NCBI GenBank assembly: GCA_963820075.1
Contig: CAWFYS010000014.1
Span: forward strand, 31,709 to 95,708
DNA length: 64,000 bases
Source of the DNA: Kumtagia sp963820075
GTDB taxonomy: Bacteria; Pseudomonadota; Alphaproteobacteria; Rhizobiales; Rhizobiaceae
Direction of reading: 5' to 3'
Under the pieces are notes generated by a model that saw nothing but the letters and a program-made list of their open reading frames with translations, was not told where the DNA came from and made no database searches. This document shows positions 38,194 through 46,860 of the stretch, one piece after another. The stretch's first letter is position 1, and each line of letters begins with the position of its first letter. The position numbers were made by a program, and so were the translations under genes.

Positions 38194-38886
38194 TCAGGCA
38201 ACCGGCGCGGGCACCCCATAGGCTCGGACGATTTCCTCGGCGACGAGGTGCTGCAGGCGCCAGAGGTTGCGGTCTCTTATGCCGAGTGCTTCGAGATGCA
38301 GGACGGTGTTGTAGAGATATTCCGCGCATGATCCGCCGTGCCCGCAAGCCCTGGCCAGCACCCATGCGACCCTTTCCAGCGGAAGCTTCAAGGAAATGCC
38401 GTCGCCCTGTGGACCGGCCCAGAAGACGAGTGCGCGAAGCTGGCCGGCCCCGGCCCGCACCTTGATCCAGCGCACCATGCCAAGGTCTTCCTGGACGACG
38501 ATCTCCCTGCGCACCATCAGGCATAGTTCGCTCAACCGGCTGTCGTCGGACAGCCGGAACGCCATGCCCTCGCAGCGGCCGCCTCGGTCGAGCGCCATCA
38601 TCAGGCCGGGTTGCTCTGGCGTTCCGCGCCACGCGGTCAGCTCCAGGCAGAAGGACCTATGCCAGCCGACCGCCGTGGCGCGCCGCGTTTCGACGGGGTC
38701 GAAGGTCGGGCTCCAGATCAGCGAGCCGTAGCCGAACACCCACAGCGGCTCCGCGCCGCATTCGTGGTGCAGGCGCTGCGCGATGGCGTCCTGCTCGGCC
38801 TCGGTGAGGAGCGTCCACCGGTCGCCGAAGCCTCGGTATTCCTCCTTGCGGTAACAAAGTGAAACGAGCTCCGGGGTGAGGGACAT
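38194..38886 (-). CDS. ChaC-like gamma-glutamylcyclotransferase
   Basis: A roughly 230-residue protein of the ChaC/GCG family, which cleaves glutathione to 5-oxoproline and Cys-Gly. VFGYGSLIWSPTFDPVE is the substrate-binding loop; LCLMVRREIV carries the glutamate expected to be catalytic; GHGGSCAEYLYNTVLHLEAL ends the core. ATG 38886 (MSLTPELV) is chosen over 38904; neither has a clear ribosome-binding site. It is divergent from hisB. Confidence 0.88.
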   Translation of the reverse strand: MSLTPELVSLCYRKEEYRGFGDRWTLLTEAEQDAIAQRLHHECGAEPLWVFGYGSLIWSPTFDPVETRRATAVGWHRSFCLELTAWRGTPEQPGLMMALDRGGRCEGMAFRLSDDSRLSELCLMVRREIVVQEDLGMVRWIKVRAGAGQLRALVFWAGPQGDGISLKLPLERVAWVLARACGHGGSCAEYLYNTVLHLEALGIRDRNLWRLQHLVAEEIVRAYGVPAPVA

Positions 38887-39052
38887 TCGATGCGCAGGGA
38901 CCATCCGAGCCTGGACCGTTGGAACGAGGTTCGATCATTGAGGGCAATCGCGCCGACGTCAATTCGTCCATTCGACAGCGACCACCGAACTTTCATTGGC
39001 GCGATCAAGCTGTTACAAGGCCGGCGTTTCCACGGAACCCGCAAGGACCGCC

Positions 39053-39652
39053 ATGGCCGCCCGCACCGCCGATGTGACCCGTTCGACCAAGGAGACGCGG
39101 ATCTCCGTCTCGGTCGCCGTCGACGGCACCGGCAAGGCCGAGATCGCCACCGGCGTGGGCTTTTTCGACCATATGCTCGATCAGCTCTGCCGGCACTCGC
39201 TGATCGACATGAAGATAAAGGCCGAAGGCGACCTTCACATTGACGACCATCATACGGTCGAGGATACCGGAATCGCGCTAGGGCAGGCGGTGTCGAAGGC
39301 GCTGGGCGACCGGCGGGGCATCATGCGCTATGCCTCGCTCGACCTGGCCATGGACGAGACGCTGACGCGCGCGGCAATCGACGTTTCGGGCCGGCCCTAC
39401 CTCGTCTGGAACGTGTCGTTCACCTCGCCCAAGATAGGGACGTTCGACACGGAACTCGTGCGCGAGTTCTTCCACGCTTTCGCGCAGAATGCCGGCATCA
39501 CGCTGCACCTGACCAATCTTTACGGCGCCAACAACCATCACATCGCGGAAACCTGCTTCAAGGCGGTCGCGCGCGTGCTGCGGGCTGCTGCCGAGCGCGA
39601 CCCGCGCCAGCCGGACGCCATTCCATCCACCAAGGGCAGCCTGAAAGGCTAG
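39053..39652 (+). CDS. hisB: imidazoleglycerol-phosphate dehydratase
   Basis: A 199-residue dehydratase, sixth step of histidine synthesis. FFDHMLDQLCRHS, DDHHTVEDTGIALGQA and NLYGANNHHIAETCFKAVAR provide the two-manganese histidine/glutamate ligands. ATG 39053 has AAGGA about five bases upstream. It heads a group running to coaA. Confidence 0.96.
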   Translation: MAARTADVTRSTKETRISVSVAVDGTGKAEIATGVGFFDHMLDQLCRHSLIDMKIKAEGDLHIDDHHTVEDTGIALGQAVSKALGDRRGIMRYASLDLAMDETLTRAAIDVSGRPYLVWNVSFTSPKIGTFDTELVREFFHAFAQNAGITLHLTNLYGANNHHIAETCFKAVARVLRAAAERDPRQPDAIPSTKGSLKG

Positions 39653-39655
39653 GGA

Positions 39656-40132
39656 ATGGCGCGTTTCGTCATATTCGAACCGGCCGAGGCACATGGCGAC
39701 GACGCAGCCTCCGCAGCCCGTTTCGTTCGCGACGGGTTTTCGCTTTTCGGCTTCCTGATCCCACCGCTGTGGCTGCTCTGGCACCGGCTTTTCATCGAGG
39801 CCGCCCTGGTCTTCGCCGCCCTGTTCGCAACTGGTGTGCTGGGGGAGATGATGCAGGGCATGGGCCTTGCCGCGTCGGCGCTTTCCCTGCTCCTGTCTAT
39901 CTATGTCGGTCTGGAAGGCGCCAACCTCAGGGTAGCCGCGCTGCGCCGCCGCGGCTGGCGCGAATGGGGAACGATCGATGCCGATACGCTTGCCGACGCC
40001 GAGATACGCTACGCGGCGGCGATAAGCGAGGGCCACGCGCCTGAGGAGGGCATGCCGCCCGCGCCGACTGTAGTGGGGCGCCCGGATGCCGGTCCGGCGC
40101 TCGGCCTGCTGGCCTATCCGGGTGGCGCGTGA
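39656..40132 (+). CDS. DUF2628 membrane protein
   Basis: A 158-residue protein between hisB and hisH. FVIFEPAEAHGDDAA opens it; two or three hydrophobic helices lie in residues about 30-90, with FLIPPLWLLWHRLFIEAALV and RVAALRRRGWREWGTI typical of DUF2628 in Rhizobiales his regions. Its stop overlaps the hisH ATG by one base. Function unknown. Confidence 0.8.
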   Translation: MARFVIFEPAEAHGDDAASAARFVRDGFSLFGFLIPPLWLLWHRLFIEAALVFAALFATGVLGEMMQGMGLAASALSLLLSIYVGLEGANLRVAALRRRGWREWGTIDADTLADAEIRYAAAISEGHAPEEGMPPAPTVVGRPDAGPALGLLAYPGGA

Positions 40133-40782
40133 TGCGCGTCGCCATTATCGACTATGGCTCGGGCAATTTGCGGTCGGCGACCAAGGCGTTCGAGCGCGCG
40201 GCAAGGGACGCCGGCATCGCCGCTGAAATCCTGCTGACCGCCGACGCCGATATCGTGCGCGGCGCCGACCGCATCGTCCTGCCGGGGGTCGGCGCCTATG
40301 CCGACTGCGCGGCCGGGCTGCGGGCGGTCAACGGCATGTGGGAGGCCCTCGAGGAAACGGCGGTTGCCCGCGCCAGACCCTTTCTCGGCATATGTGTCGG
40401 CATGCAGCTCATGTCCGAGCGCGGCCTGGAAAAGACCGTCTCGCGGGGCTTCGGCTGGATCGCCGGCGACGTGAAGGAGATCGAACCTGCCGATCCGACG
40501 CTGAAGATTCCGCAGATCGGCTGGAACACGATTCACGTGAAACACGCGCATCCGCTTTTCGACGGCATCAGGACGGGGGAGGATGGGCTGCATGCCTATT
40601 TCGTCCATTCCTATCATCTTGATTCCAGGCATGAGGATGAGGTTCTGGCGGTAACGGACTATGGCGGGCCGGTGACGGCGGCGGTGGCGCGCGACAATCT
40701 GGCGGGCACGCAGTTCCATCCCGAAAAAAGCCAGGCGCTCGGCCTGGCGCTCATCGCCAATTTCCTGAAATGGAAGCCCTGA
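40132..40782 (+). CDS. hisH: imidazole glycerol phosphate synthase glutaminase subunit
   Basis: A 216-residue class-I amidotransferase giving ammonia to HisF. The nucleophile is in FLGICVGMQLMSERG; the histidine and glutamate are in TQFHPEKSQALG. ATG 40132 (MRVAIIDYGSGN) is preferred over GTG 40129. It contains a parS-like 16-mer at 40529-40544. Confidence 0.96.
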   Translation: MRVAIIDYGSGNLRSATKAFERAARDAGIAAEILLTADADIVRGADRIVLPGVGAYADCAAGLRAVNGMWEALEETAVARARPFLGICVGMQLMSERGLEKTVSRGFGWIAGDVKEIEPADPTLKIPQIGWNTIHVKHAHPLFDGIRTGEDGLHAYFVHSYHLDSRHEDEVLAVTDYGGPVTAAVARDNLAGTQFHPEKSQALGLALIANFLKWKP

Positions 40783-40792
40783 GGTGGAAGCC

Positions 40793-41083
40793 ATGCGCAA
40801 GAAAGGCTACTGGATCGCCATGATCGACGTGACCGATCCTGAGACCTACAAGAAATATATCGAGGCCAACGGGCTCGCCTTCGCCAAATATGGCGCAAGG
40901 TTTCCGGTTCGGGCCGGCCGCTACGCCAATCCGGAAAGCCCGACCGGCAACCGGCATGTCGTGGTCGAATTCGATTCCTACGATACCGCGCTCGCCTGCT
41001 ACAACTCGCCCGAATATCAGGAAGCCCTGAAATTCCGCCTCGCCGCGTCGACCGGCCATTTCGTCATTGTCGAAGGCGCCTGA
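40793..41083 (+). CDS. DUF1330 protein
   Basis: A 96-residue ferredoxin-like (dimeric alpha-beta barrel) protein. GYWIAMIDVTDPETYKKYIE, EFDSYDTALACYNSPEYQEA and GHFVIVEG are DUF1330 hallmarks. GAGG ten bases before ATG 40793 sets the start. It lies between hisH and hisA, one base from hisA's ATG. Role unknown. Confidence 0.85.
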   Translation: MRKKGYWIAMIDVTDPETYKKYIEANGLAFAKYGARFPVRAGRYANPESPTGNRHVVVEFDSYDTALACYNSPEYQEALKFRLAASTGHFVIVEGA

Positions 41084-41084
41084 A

Positions 41085-41834
41085 ATGATTCTGTTTCCGG
41101 CGATCGACCTGAAGGACGGCGCGTGCGTGCGTCTGAAACTCGGCGATATGCGGCGCGCTACCGTCTATAACGGCGATCCCGCCGCGCAGGCGAAGGCCTT
41201 CGAGGATCAGGGTTTCGAATGGCTGCACGTTGTCGATCTGGACGGAGCCTTCGCCGGCGAGAGCCGCAACGGCGGCGCCGTCGAGGCGATCGTGAAGGCC
41301 ACGAAGAATCCCGTGCAGCTTGGCGGGGGCATCCGCACCTTGGCCAGCATCGAGGCCTGGCTGCAAAAGGGCCTCGCCCGCGTCATTCTCGGCACGGTGG
41401 CGGTGCGCGACCCCGACCTGGTGAAGCAAGCCTGCCGCCTTTTTCCCGGAAAAATCGCGGTCGGCATCGATGCCAGGGGCGGCAATGTCGCGGTCGAGGG
41501 CTGGGCGGAGGCATCCTCGCTCGGCGTGATCGAACTTGCCTGGAGGTTCGAGGGCGCGGGCGTCGCCGCGATCATCCATACCGACATCGACCGCGACGGA
41601 GTTCTGGCCGGAATCAACTGGGAAGCGACGATCGCACTTGCCGATGCCGTTTCAATACCTGTCGTCGCCTCGGGCGGCTTCGCCTCGATCGCCGACATCG
41701 TGCGCATGACCATGCCCGATGCCGGCAAGCTGGAGGGAGCGATTTCCGGCCGTGCCCTCTATGACGGCCGCATCGATGCCGGCGAGGCGCTGGCGATCCT
41801 GAAGGGCGGCTCGAACCCAGGCGGCAGGCCATGA
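41085..41834 (+). CDS. hisA: phosphoribosylformimino-5-aminoimidazole carboxamide ribotide isomerase
   Basis: A 249-residue TIM-barrel isomerase of the histidine pathway. FPAIDLKDGACVRLKLGD carries the first catalytic aspartate; GGGIRTLASIEAWLQKG and HTDIDRDGVLAGINWE (second aspartate) follow, then VASGGFASIADI. ATG 41085 is taken rather than 41067. Stop overlaps the next ATG. Confidence 0.96.
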   Translation: MILFPAIDLKDGACVRLKLGDMRRATVYNGDPAAQAKAFEDQGFEWLHVVDLDGAFAGESRNGGAVEAIVKATKNPVQLGGGIRTLASIEAWLQKGLARVILGTVAVRDPDLVKQACRLFPGKIAVGIDARGGNVAVEGWAEASSLGVIELAWRFEGAGVAAIIHTDIDRDGVLAGINWEATIALADAVSIPVVASGGFASIADIVRMTMPDAGKLEGAISGRALYDGRIDAGEALAILKGGSNPGGRP

Positions 41835-42667
41835 AGCTCTCGATCATCCTCGCGCCTTATGACAGCGGCTATCTGCATGGGGGCTTCGGCCTGGGTCCGG
41901 AGGCGATCATTTCCGGCGGGCTCGTCGAAGCGCTTAGCCTGAACGGACACGATGTGGCCGTTGACGAGATCGGCGAGGTCGGCAACGAGCAGCGGCGCGA
42001 GATCGCGACGGGCTTCGCGGTCTGCAGGGCGGTGGCAACCAAGGTCGGCGCCAGCCTTGCCGCCGGGCGCTTTCCGGTGGTGCTGGCCGGAAATTGCCTG
42101 GCAACCGCCGGTGCTGTGGCCGGCGAGGCTGCGGATTCGATCATCTGGGCCGATCAGCATGGCGACTTCAACACGCCGGACACATCGATCCACGGCTTCC
42201 TCGACGGCATGGCGCTGGCGACGATCTGCGGCCTTTGCTGGCGGTCGATGGCCGCGGCCATTCCGGGGTTCAAGGCCATCGATCCGTCACGCTGCCTGCT
42301 GATCGACGCGCGCGACCTCGACCCCGGCGAGGAGCAGCTTCTGGCCAGCCTGCCGGTCCTGCGCGCGCAATGCAACGAGGCGCTTGGCGAAGCGGGAAAG
42401 CTCACTGTAGCCGGCGCAAAGCGAACCCATCTGCACCTGGACCTGGATGTCCACGACCCGGATACGCTGCAGGTCAACCGCTACGCCACGCCGGGCGGTC
42501 CAAGTCCGGACGAAGTCAGGCGGATGATGTGCGGCGTCGCGCGGTCGATGCCGATTGCCGGTGTCACGATTTCCGCTTACGACCCCGCCTTCGATCCCAA
42601 GGGCGATGCCCCTCCGCTGGTCGGCGAACTTCTCAATGAACTGCTCGCGGCGATGGAGCGGATATGA
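41831..42667 (+). CDS. arginase-fold protein with altered metal site
   Basis: A 278-residue protein of the ureohydrolase (arginase/agmatinase/formimidoylglutamase) superfamily between hisA and hisF. ADQHGDFN (residues 107-114) matches the DAHxD metal motif and LDLDVHDPD the SFDxDxxDP motif, so five ligands are present. The GGDHS motif is replaced by AGNC at residues 86-89, losing the sixth (histidine) ligand. The substrate is unknown; amidine or formimino compounds related to histidine are one guess. ATGA overlap with hisA. Confidence 0.75.
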   Translation: MKLSIILAPYDSGYLHGGFGLGPEAIISGGLVEALSLNGHDVAVDEIGEVGNEQRREIATGFAVCRAVATKVGASLAAGRFPVVLAGNCLATAGAVAGEAADSIIWADQHGDFNTPDTSIHGFLDGMALATICGLCWRSMAAAIPGFKAIDPSRCLLIDARDLDPGEEQLLASLPVLRAQCNEALGEAGKLTVAGAKRTHLHLDLDVHDPDTLQVNRYATPGGPSPDEVRRMMCGVARSMPIAGVTISAYDPAFDPKGDAPPLVGELLNELLAAMERI

Positions 42668-42699
42668 GGGCCCCGCTGTAGCTAAGGAATAATCGACGC

Positions 42700-43494
42700 A
42701 TGACCCTGAAATTCCGCATCATCCCCTGTCTCGACGTGAAGGACGGGCGCGTCGTCAAGGGCGTCAATTTCGTCGACCTGATCGACGCAGGCGATCCGGT
42801 CGAGGCGGCGCGCGCCTATGATGCGGCCGGCGCCGACGAACTCTGCTTTCTCGACATCACGGCTTCCTCCGACAATCGCGAGACGATCTTCGATGTCGTG
42901 GCGCGCACGGCCGAGCAGTGCTTCATGCCGCTGACGGTCGGCGGGGGCGTGCGCCAGGTCGCCGATATCCGCAAACTGCTTCTGGCCGGCGCCGACAAGG
43001 TGTCGATCAACACGGCGGCGGTGAAAAGCCCGGATTTCGTCGCCGAAGCCGCCGACAAGTTCGGCAACCAGTGCATCGTCGTTGCCATCGACGCCAAGAA
43101 AGTGTCCGGCAACAGCGAGGCCGACCGCTGGGAGATCTTTACCCATGGCGGCCGCCAGCCGACCGGCATCGACGCGGTGGCGTTCGCGCGACATGTGGTG
43201 GACCTCGGCGCCGGAGAGATCCTGCTGACGTCGATGGATCGTGACGGCACCAAGTCCGGCTATGACATCGCGCTGACGCGGGCCGTCGCGGATGCCGTGC
43301 GCGTGCCGGTGATCGCGTCGGGTGGCGTCGGCACGCTCGACCATCTGGTCGAGGGCATCCGCGACGGCCACGCCACCGCCGTTCTGGCCGCCTCGATTTT
43401 CCACTTCGGCACCTATTCGATCGCCGAGGCCAAGCAGCATATGGCGGCGGCCGGACTGGCCATGCGGCTGGACACAATGGGCCAAGCGGCCTAA
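42700..43494 (+). CDS. hisF: imidazole glycerol phosphate synthase cyclase subunit
   Basis: A 264-residue TIM barrel that closes the imidazole ring. IIPCLDVKDGRVVKGVNFVD has the first catalytic aspartate, and VAIDAKKVSGN the second near residue 130. GGGVRQVADIRKLL and GEILLTSMDRDGTKSGYD are phosphate-binding loops. A 32-base gap follows the arginase-fold gene. Confidence 0.97.
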   Translation: MTLKFRIIPCLDVKDGRVVKGVNFVDLIDAGDPVEAARAYDAAGADELCFLDITASSDNRETIFDVVARTAEQCFMPLTVGGGVRQVADIRKLLLAGADKVSINTAAVKSPDFVAEAADKFGNQCIVVAIDAKKVSGNSEADRWEIFTHGGRQPTGIDAVAFARHVVDLGAGEILLTSMDRDGTKSGYDIALTRAVADAVRVPVIASGGVGTLDHLVEGIRDGHATAVLAASIFHFGTYSIAEAKQHMAAAGLAMRLDTMGQAA

Positions 43495-43503
43495 ACGGCG
43501 GTC

Positions 43504-43830
43504 ATGAGCGGATTCACCCTTTCCGACCTGGAAAAGATCGTTGCCGAGCGCGGCCGGCGGGCCGATCCGGCTTCGTCCTGGACCGCGAAGCTGTTTTGCG
43601 CGGGGATCGACAAGGCGGCCAAGAAGCTGGGCGAGGAAGCGGTCGAAACCGTCATCGCGGCCGTCCGGGGCGACAACGAAAGCCTGGTCTCGGAAAGCGC
43701 CGACCTTTTCTATCATCTTCTGGTCGTGCTCGCGATCGCCGGCGTGCCGCTGTCGGATGTTCTGGCCGAATTGGAGCGCCGGACCGGGCAATCCGGCATA
43801 GCCGAAAAGGCGTCACGCGGGAACGGCTAG
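43504..43830 (+). CDS. hisE: phosphoribosyl-ATP pyrophosphatase
   Basis: A 108-residue MazG-like helical pyrophosphatase, second step of histidine synthesis. KKLGEEAVETVIAAVRGD and SESADLFYHLLVVLAIAGV give the acidic metal ligands. It closes the his genes just before coaA. Confidence 0.94.
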   Translation: MSGFTLSDLEKIVAERGRRADPASSWTAKLFCAGIDKAAKKLGEEAVETVIAAVRGDNESLVSESADLFYHLLVVLAIAGVPLSDVLAELERRTGQSGIAEKASRGNG

Positions 43831-43851
43831 GGAGGAGGCAGGTAAGGGCAC

Positions 43852-44811
43852 ATGGATCAGCTTGTTCGGAACGCGAATTACTCACCCTACCGCTTTTTTA
43901 CCGCTGAGCGCTGGGCGGAGTTTCGGGCCGACACGCCGCTCACCCTGACGGCCGAGGAAGTCGAGCGCCTGCGCTCGCTGCAGGATCGCATTGACCTGGA
44001 CGAGGTCCGGCGCATCTATCTCTCGCTATCGCGGCTGCTCTCGGCCCATGTCGAGGCGAGCCAGCTTCTGTTCCGCCAGAGGCAGGTCTTCTTCAATGCG
44101 GAGAACGTCCGCAAGACGCCCTTCATCATCGGCATGGGCGGCTCGGTCGCGGTCGGAAAGTCGACCACCGCGCGCGTGCTGAAGGAACTCATGCGGCGCT
44201 GGCCCTCAAGTCCGAAGGTCGACCTGATTACCACCGACGGTTTCCTCCACCCCAACCACGTGCTGCGCCGCGACGGGCTGATGGAAAAGAAGGGCTTTCC
44301 CGAGAGCTACGATGTCGGCGCGCTGCTGCGCTTCCTCTCGGCGATCAAGTCCGGGGAAGCGGATGTGCGCGCGCCGGTCTATTCGCATCTGTCCTACGAC
44401 GTGATTCCAGGCGAGTTCGTAACCGTGGACAGACCGGATATCCTGATCTTCGAAGGGCTCAACGTTCTGCACCCGCGCGATCTGCCGAAGGACGGGAAAT
44501 ATGTGCCGTTCCTGTCCGATTTCTTCGACTTCTCGATTTTCATCGACGCGGACGAGGACCTGATCCATGACTGGTACATCGCCCGCTTCATGCGGCTGCG
44601 CGAGACGGCGTTCCGCAACACCGAGTCGTTCTTCCATCGCTACTCGCAACTGTCGAAGGACGCCGCCCGGGCGATCGCCGAAGGGCTGTGGCACAACATC
44701 AACCTGAAAAATCTACGCGAAAACATCCTGCCGACACGGCCGCGCGCCGACCTCATCCTGCGCAAGGGCGCCGATCATCTGGTCGAGGAAGTCGCTTTGA
44801 GGAAGCTGTAG
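43852..44811 (+). CDS. coaA: pantothenate kinase type I
   Basis: A 319-residue kinase for the first CoA step. GMGGSVAVGKSTTARVLKEL is the P-loop; DLITTDGFLHPNHVLRRDGL, MEKKGFPESYDV and IFEGLNVLH are family motifs. The gap from hisE is 21 bases. With coaE in this window, two CoA genes are origin-proximal. Confidence 0.95.
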   Translation: MDQLVRNANYSPYRFFTAERWAEFRADTPLTLTAEEVERLRSLQDRIDLDEVRRIYLSLSRLLSAHVEASQLLFRQRQVFFNAENVRKTPFIIGMGGSVAVGKSTTARVLKELMRRWPSSPKVDLITTDGFLHPNHVLRRDGLMEKKGFPESYDVGALLRFLSAIKSGEADVRAPVYSHLSYDVIPGEFVTVDRPDILIFEGLNVLHPRDLPKDGKYVPFLSDFFDFSIFIDADEDLIHDWYIARFMRLRETAFRNTESFFHRYSQLSKDAARAIAEGLWHNINLKNLRENILPTRPRADLILRKGADHLVEEVALRKL

Positions 44812-44846
44812 CAGCCGGGTGAACGCGCACTGCGCTCGCATTCAGC

Positions 44847-45485
44847 TCATGAGCGCGGTCCGGCAGTGCGATCCGGCACGGTCACGCGCCGCAATGTCAG
44901 ATTGATCCGGCCGCCCTTCGACAGCAGCACCGAGGTGGCCGGATAGATGCGGTCGACGCCGTGAAAACACAGGCGCCCGGCGCCGCCCAGAACGACCACG
45001 TCGCCGCTTTCCAGCCGGAAGGACACGGTGGGTCCGTTGCGCGTTGTCTGGCCGACACGGAAAAGGCAGGCGTCGCCCAGCGAAACCGAGACGACCGGAG
45101 CCTCGAAATCCGCTTCGTCGCTGTCCTGGTGCAAGCCCATCTTCGCCGTCTCGGAATAGAAATTGACCAGGCAGGCCTCCGGCGGATGCGGGTAGCCGGC
45201 AACCGCGCGCCACAAGTCGAGCAGCATGCCGGGTATCGGCGGCCAGGGATCGCCCGTCACCGGATGGGTCGCCTGGTAGCGATAGCCGCGCTCCTTGTCG
45301 GTCACCCAGCCCAGGGCGCCGCAATTGGTCATGCGCACGCTCATTTCCTTGCCGCTGCCCGGCAAGGTCGGCGCGTAGAGCGGCGCGGCACGGACCGCCT
45401 CGCGAATCGCCTCCACCAGCCCCGCTTGGGCGTGACGATCGAGATGGCCCGGCATGTGCCTTACGCCCTTGGGCAGAACGAGCAT
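44847..45485 (-). CDS. alkB: AlkB-like 2-oxoglutarate/Fe(II) dioxygenase
   Basis: A 212-residue oxidative demethylase of alkylated DNA/RNA bases. MGLHQDSDEADFEAPVVSVS holds the HxD iron ligands and RLCFHGVDRIYP the distal histidine; the final arginines in INLTLRRV bind 2-oxoglutarate. NFYSETAKMG is the nucleotide-recognition loop. No ada gene adjoins. Antiparallel to coaA. Confidence 0.9.
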   Translation of the reverse strand: MLVLPKGVRHMPGHLDRHAQAGLVEAIREAVRAAPLYAPTLPGSGKEMSVRMTNCGALGWVTDKERGYRYQATHPVTGDPWPPIPGMLLDLWRAVAGYPHPPEACLVNFYSETAKMGLHQDSDEADFEAPVVSVSLGDACLFRVGQTTRNGPTVSFRLESGDVVVLGGAGRLCFHGVDRIYPATSVLLSKGGRINLTLRRVTVPDRTAGPRS

Positions 45486-45545
45486 GGATCAACGCCTCAG
45501 ATCGGAAAAGCAGGCGGTCATATGCCAGGCTGACCTGGGTGACTT

Positions 45546-45588
45546 CGCCCGCTTAGCTCGCAGGTCGGAAAACCGTGGGACGCCTTTC
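45546..45588 (-). repeat. partial, degenerate copy of repeat B
   Basis: The stretch with ggtcggaaaaccgtgggac and cctttccgaa resembles the middle of the 108-base repeat B (54071-54178, 63436-63543). It lies 24 bases past the end of the BON-LysM gene, again downstream of a stop codon. Confidence 0.45.
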
Positions 45589-45611
45589 CGAAACCGAAGT
45601 GCTGCGGCCGG

Positions 45612-46130
45612 TCAGGCCGCCTCGACGTCCGGAATACGCAGCACCTGCCCCGGATAGATCTTGTCCGGATGGGTCAGCATCGGCTTGTTCGCCTCGAAAA
45701 TCAGGGTGTTCTTCGCACCGCTGCCCTTTCCATAGTGGCGTTCGGCGATCTTCCAGAGGTTGTCGCCTTTCTTGACCGTGTAGAACACCGGTTGCTTAGC
45801 CGGCGTCGAGGCCTTGACCAACTCCGTGAGGTCCGTCGTCTCGAGCTTGAGACCGGAGTCCGGCGGCACCACCTTGAGTTCGTCTGCCTGGACCGACGAG
45901 ACGCCAAGCGTGTTGCCGACGGCGATCACCGCCTTCTCGAAGGCGGACTGATCCTTGACCACGCCCTTCAAAACCACCGTGTCGCCCTTTATCGCGACAT
46001 CGACCTTATCCGTCCCGAGTTTGTGCGACTCGAGTTCCTTTTTCAATACCTCGGCCTTGGCCGCATCATCGTCGTCCTCGCCAAAGCCCAGCTTCTTGCC
46101 GACGCTTTTCATGAAGTCGAACATTCCCAT
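45612..46130 (-). CDS. BON-LysM domain protein (YgaU/LysM type)
   Basis: A 172-residue protein with an N-terminal short helical part (MGMFDFMKSVGKKLGF), a BON domain (VDVAIKGDTVVLKGVVKDQS, about residues 45-100) and a C-terminal LysM domain (VFYTVKKGDNLWKIAERHYG) ending DKIYPGQVLRIP. LysM binds peptidoglycan; E. coli YgaU also binds potassium. AGGAG about ten bases upstream selects ATG 46130. No signal peptide. Confidence 0.9.
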   Translation of the reverse strand: MGMFDFMKSVGKKLGFGEDDDDAAKAEVLKKELESHKLGTDKVDVAIKGDTVVLKGVVKDQSAFEKAVIAVGNTLGVSSVQADELKVVPPDSGLKLETTDLTELVKASTPAKQPVFYTVKKGDNLWKIAERHYGKGSGAKNTLIFEANKPMLTHPDKIYPGQVLRIPDVEAA

Positions 46131-46274
46131 CGCCGTGGTACTCCTATTCGGTTGCCGGTGGAATCTGCATCGAAAGCGCCCGGTTGGAAACCCCTGGAGC
46201 GAAGCAAGGCCTTGATGATTGGCGGAATCCAGGCCGGTGCCCAATTATTAGCTTCCATGCGATCGGCCGCCCGA

Positions 46275-46724
46275 TCAGTCATCGCTTACTCTGCCGCGCA
46301 GCCGCTTGACAGTCGCGCGGCCCGCCTTGGATTTCAGCCGCCGCTCCACCGCCCCCTTCGACGGCTTCGTCTTCCTGCGAGGCGGCGGCGGGGGCTCGGC
46401 AGCCTTGGCGACCAGCGCGGTCAGCCGGTTGCGGGCATCCTGGCGGTTGCGTTCCTGCGTGCGGAAGCGGTCCGCCTCGATCACGATGACGCCGTCCTTG
46501 GTGGCGCGCTGGCCGGCGAGCGCGATCAACCGGTCGCGCACCCGTTCCGGCAGCTTGCGCGCGTTCATGGCGTCGAAGCGCAACTGAACGGCGGTGGCGA
46601 CCTTGTTGACGTTCTGCCCGCCGGGCCCGGAGGCACGAATGAATGTCTCGGCGAGGTCATCCGGGTGAATGGCCACTTCGTCGCTGATCACGATGATGTC
46701 GTCCTGGCTCATAGTGCCAGACAT
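46275..46724 (-). CDS. arfB: alternative ribosome-rescue factor ArfB
   Basis: A 149-residue peptidyl-tRNA hydrolase that frees stalled ribosomes. RASGPGGQNVNKVATAVQLR contains the catalytic GGQ. The C-terminal lysine/arginine-rich tail (PPPRRKTKPSKGAVERRLKS) enters the empty mRNA channel. ATG 46712 (MSQDD) is an equal start option. Confidence 0.92.
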   Translation of the reverse strand: MSGTMSQDDIIVISDEVAIHPDDLAETFIRASGPGGQNVNKVATAVQLRFDAMNARKLPERVRDRLIALAGQRATKDGVIVIEADRFRTQERNRQDARNRLTALVAKAAEPPPPPRRKTKPSKGAVERRLKSKAGRATVKRLRGRVSDD

Positions 46725-46740
46725 GGCGCGGCGCAGCGGA

Positions 46741-46860
46741 AAAGAAAAGGCCCGGCGTGCTGGCCGGGCCTGACCTGGTATCCCGGAGTTGCCAATGCGT
46801 GTCGGGACTCTCGGGCAAATGCCGTCGTCCAGCAGGCACGCGGCCTACAGTCAACGATCA
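46741..46860 (-). ncRNA. candidate small RNA with Rho-independent terminator
   Basis: On the minus strand a stem ggcccggc/gccgggcc (46749-46770) is followed by TTTTCTTTT, a strong intrinsic terminator with no convincing gene ending just before it. The 90 or so bases upstream contain compact stems, e.g. cccgagagtcccgacac and caactccgggataccagg. This resembles my recollection of alphaproteobacterial sRNAs of the mmgR/suhB (alpha-r8) type; the family link is unverified. Start is approximate. Confidence 0.5.
46744..46770 (-). terminator. Rho-independent terminator
   Basis: Eight-base GC arms 46749-46756 and 46763-46770, six-base loop, then a T-rich run on the minus strand (bases 46748 down to 46741). 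Confidence 0.75.
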
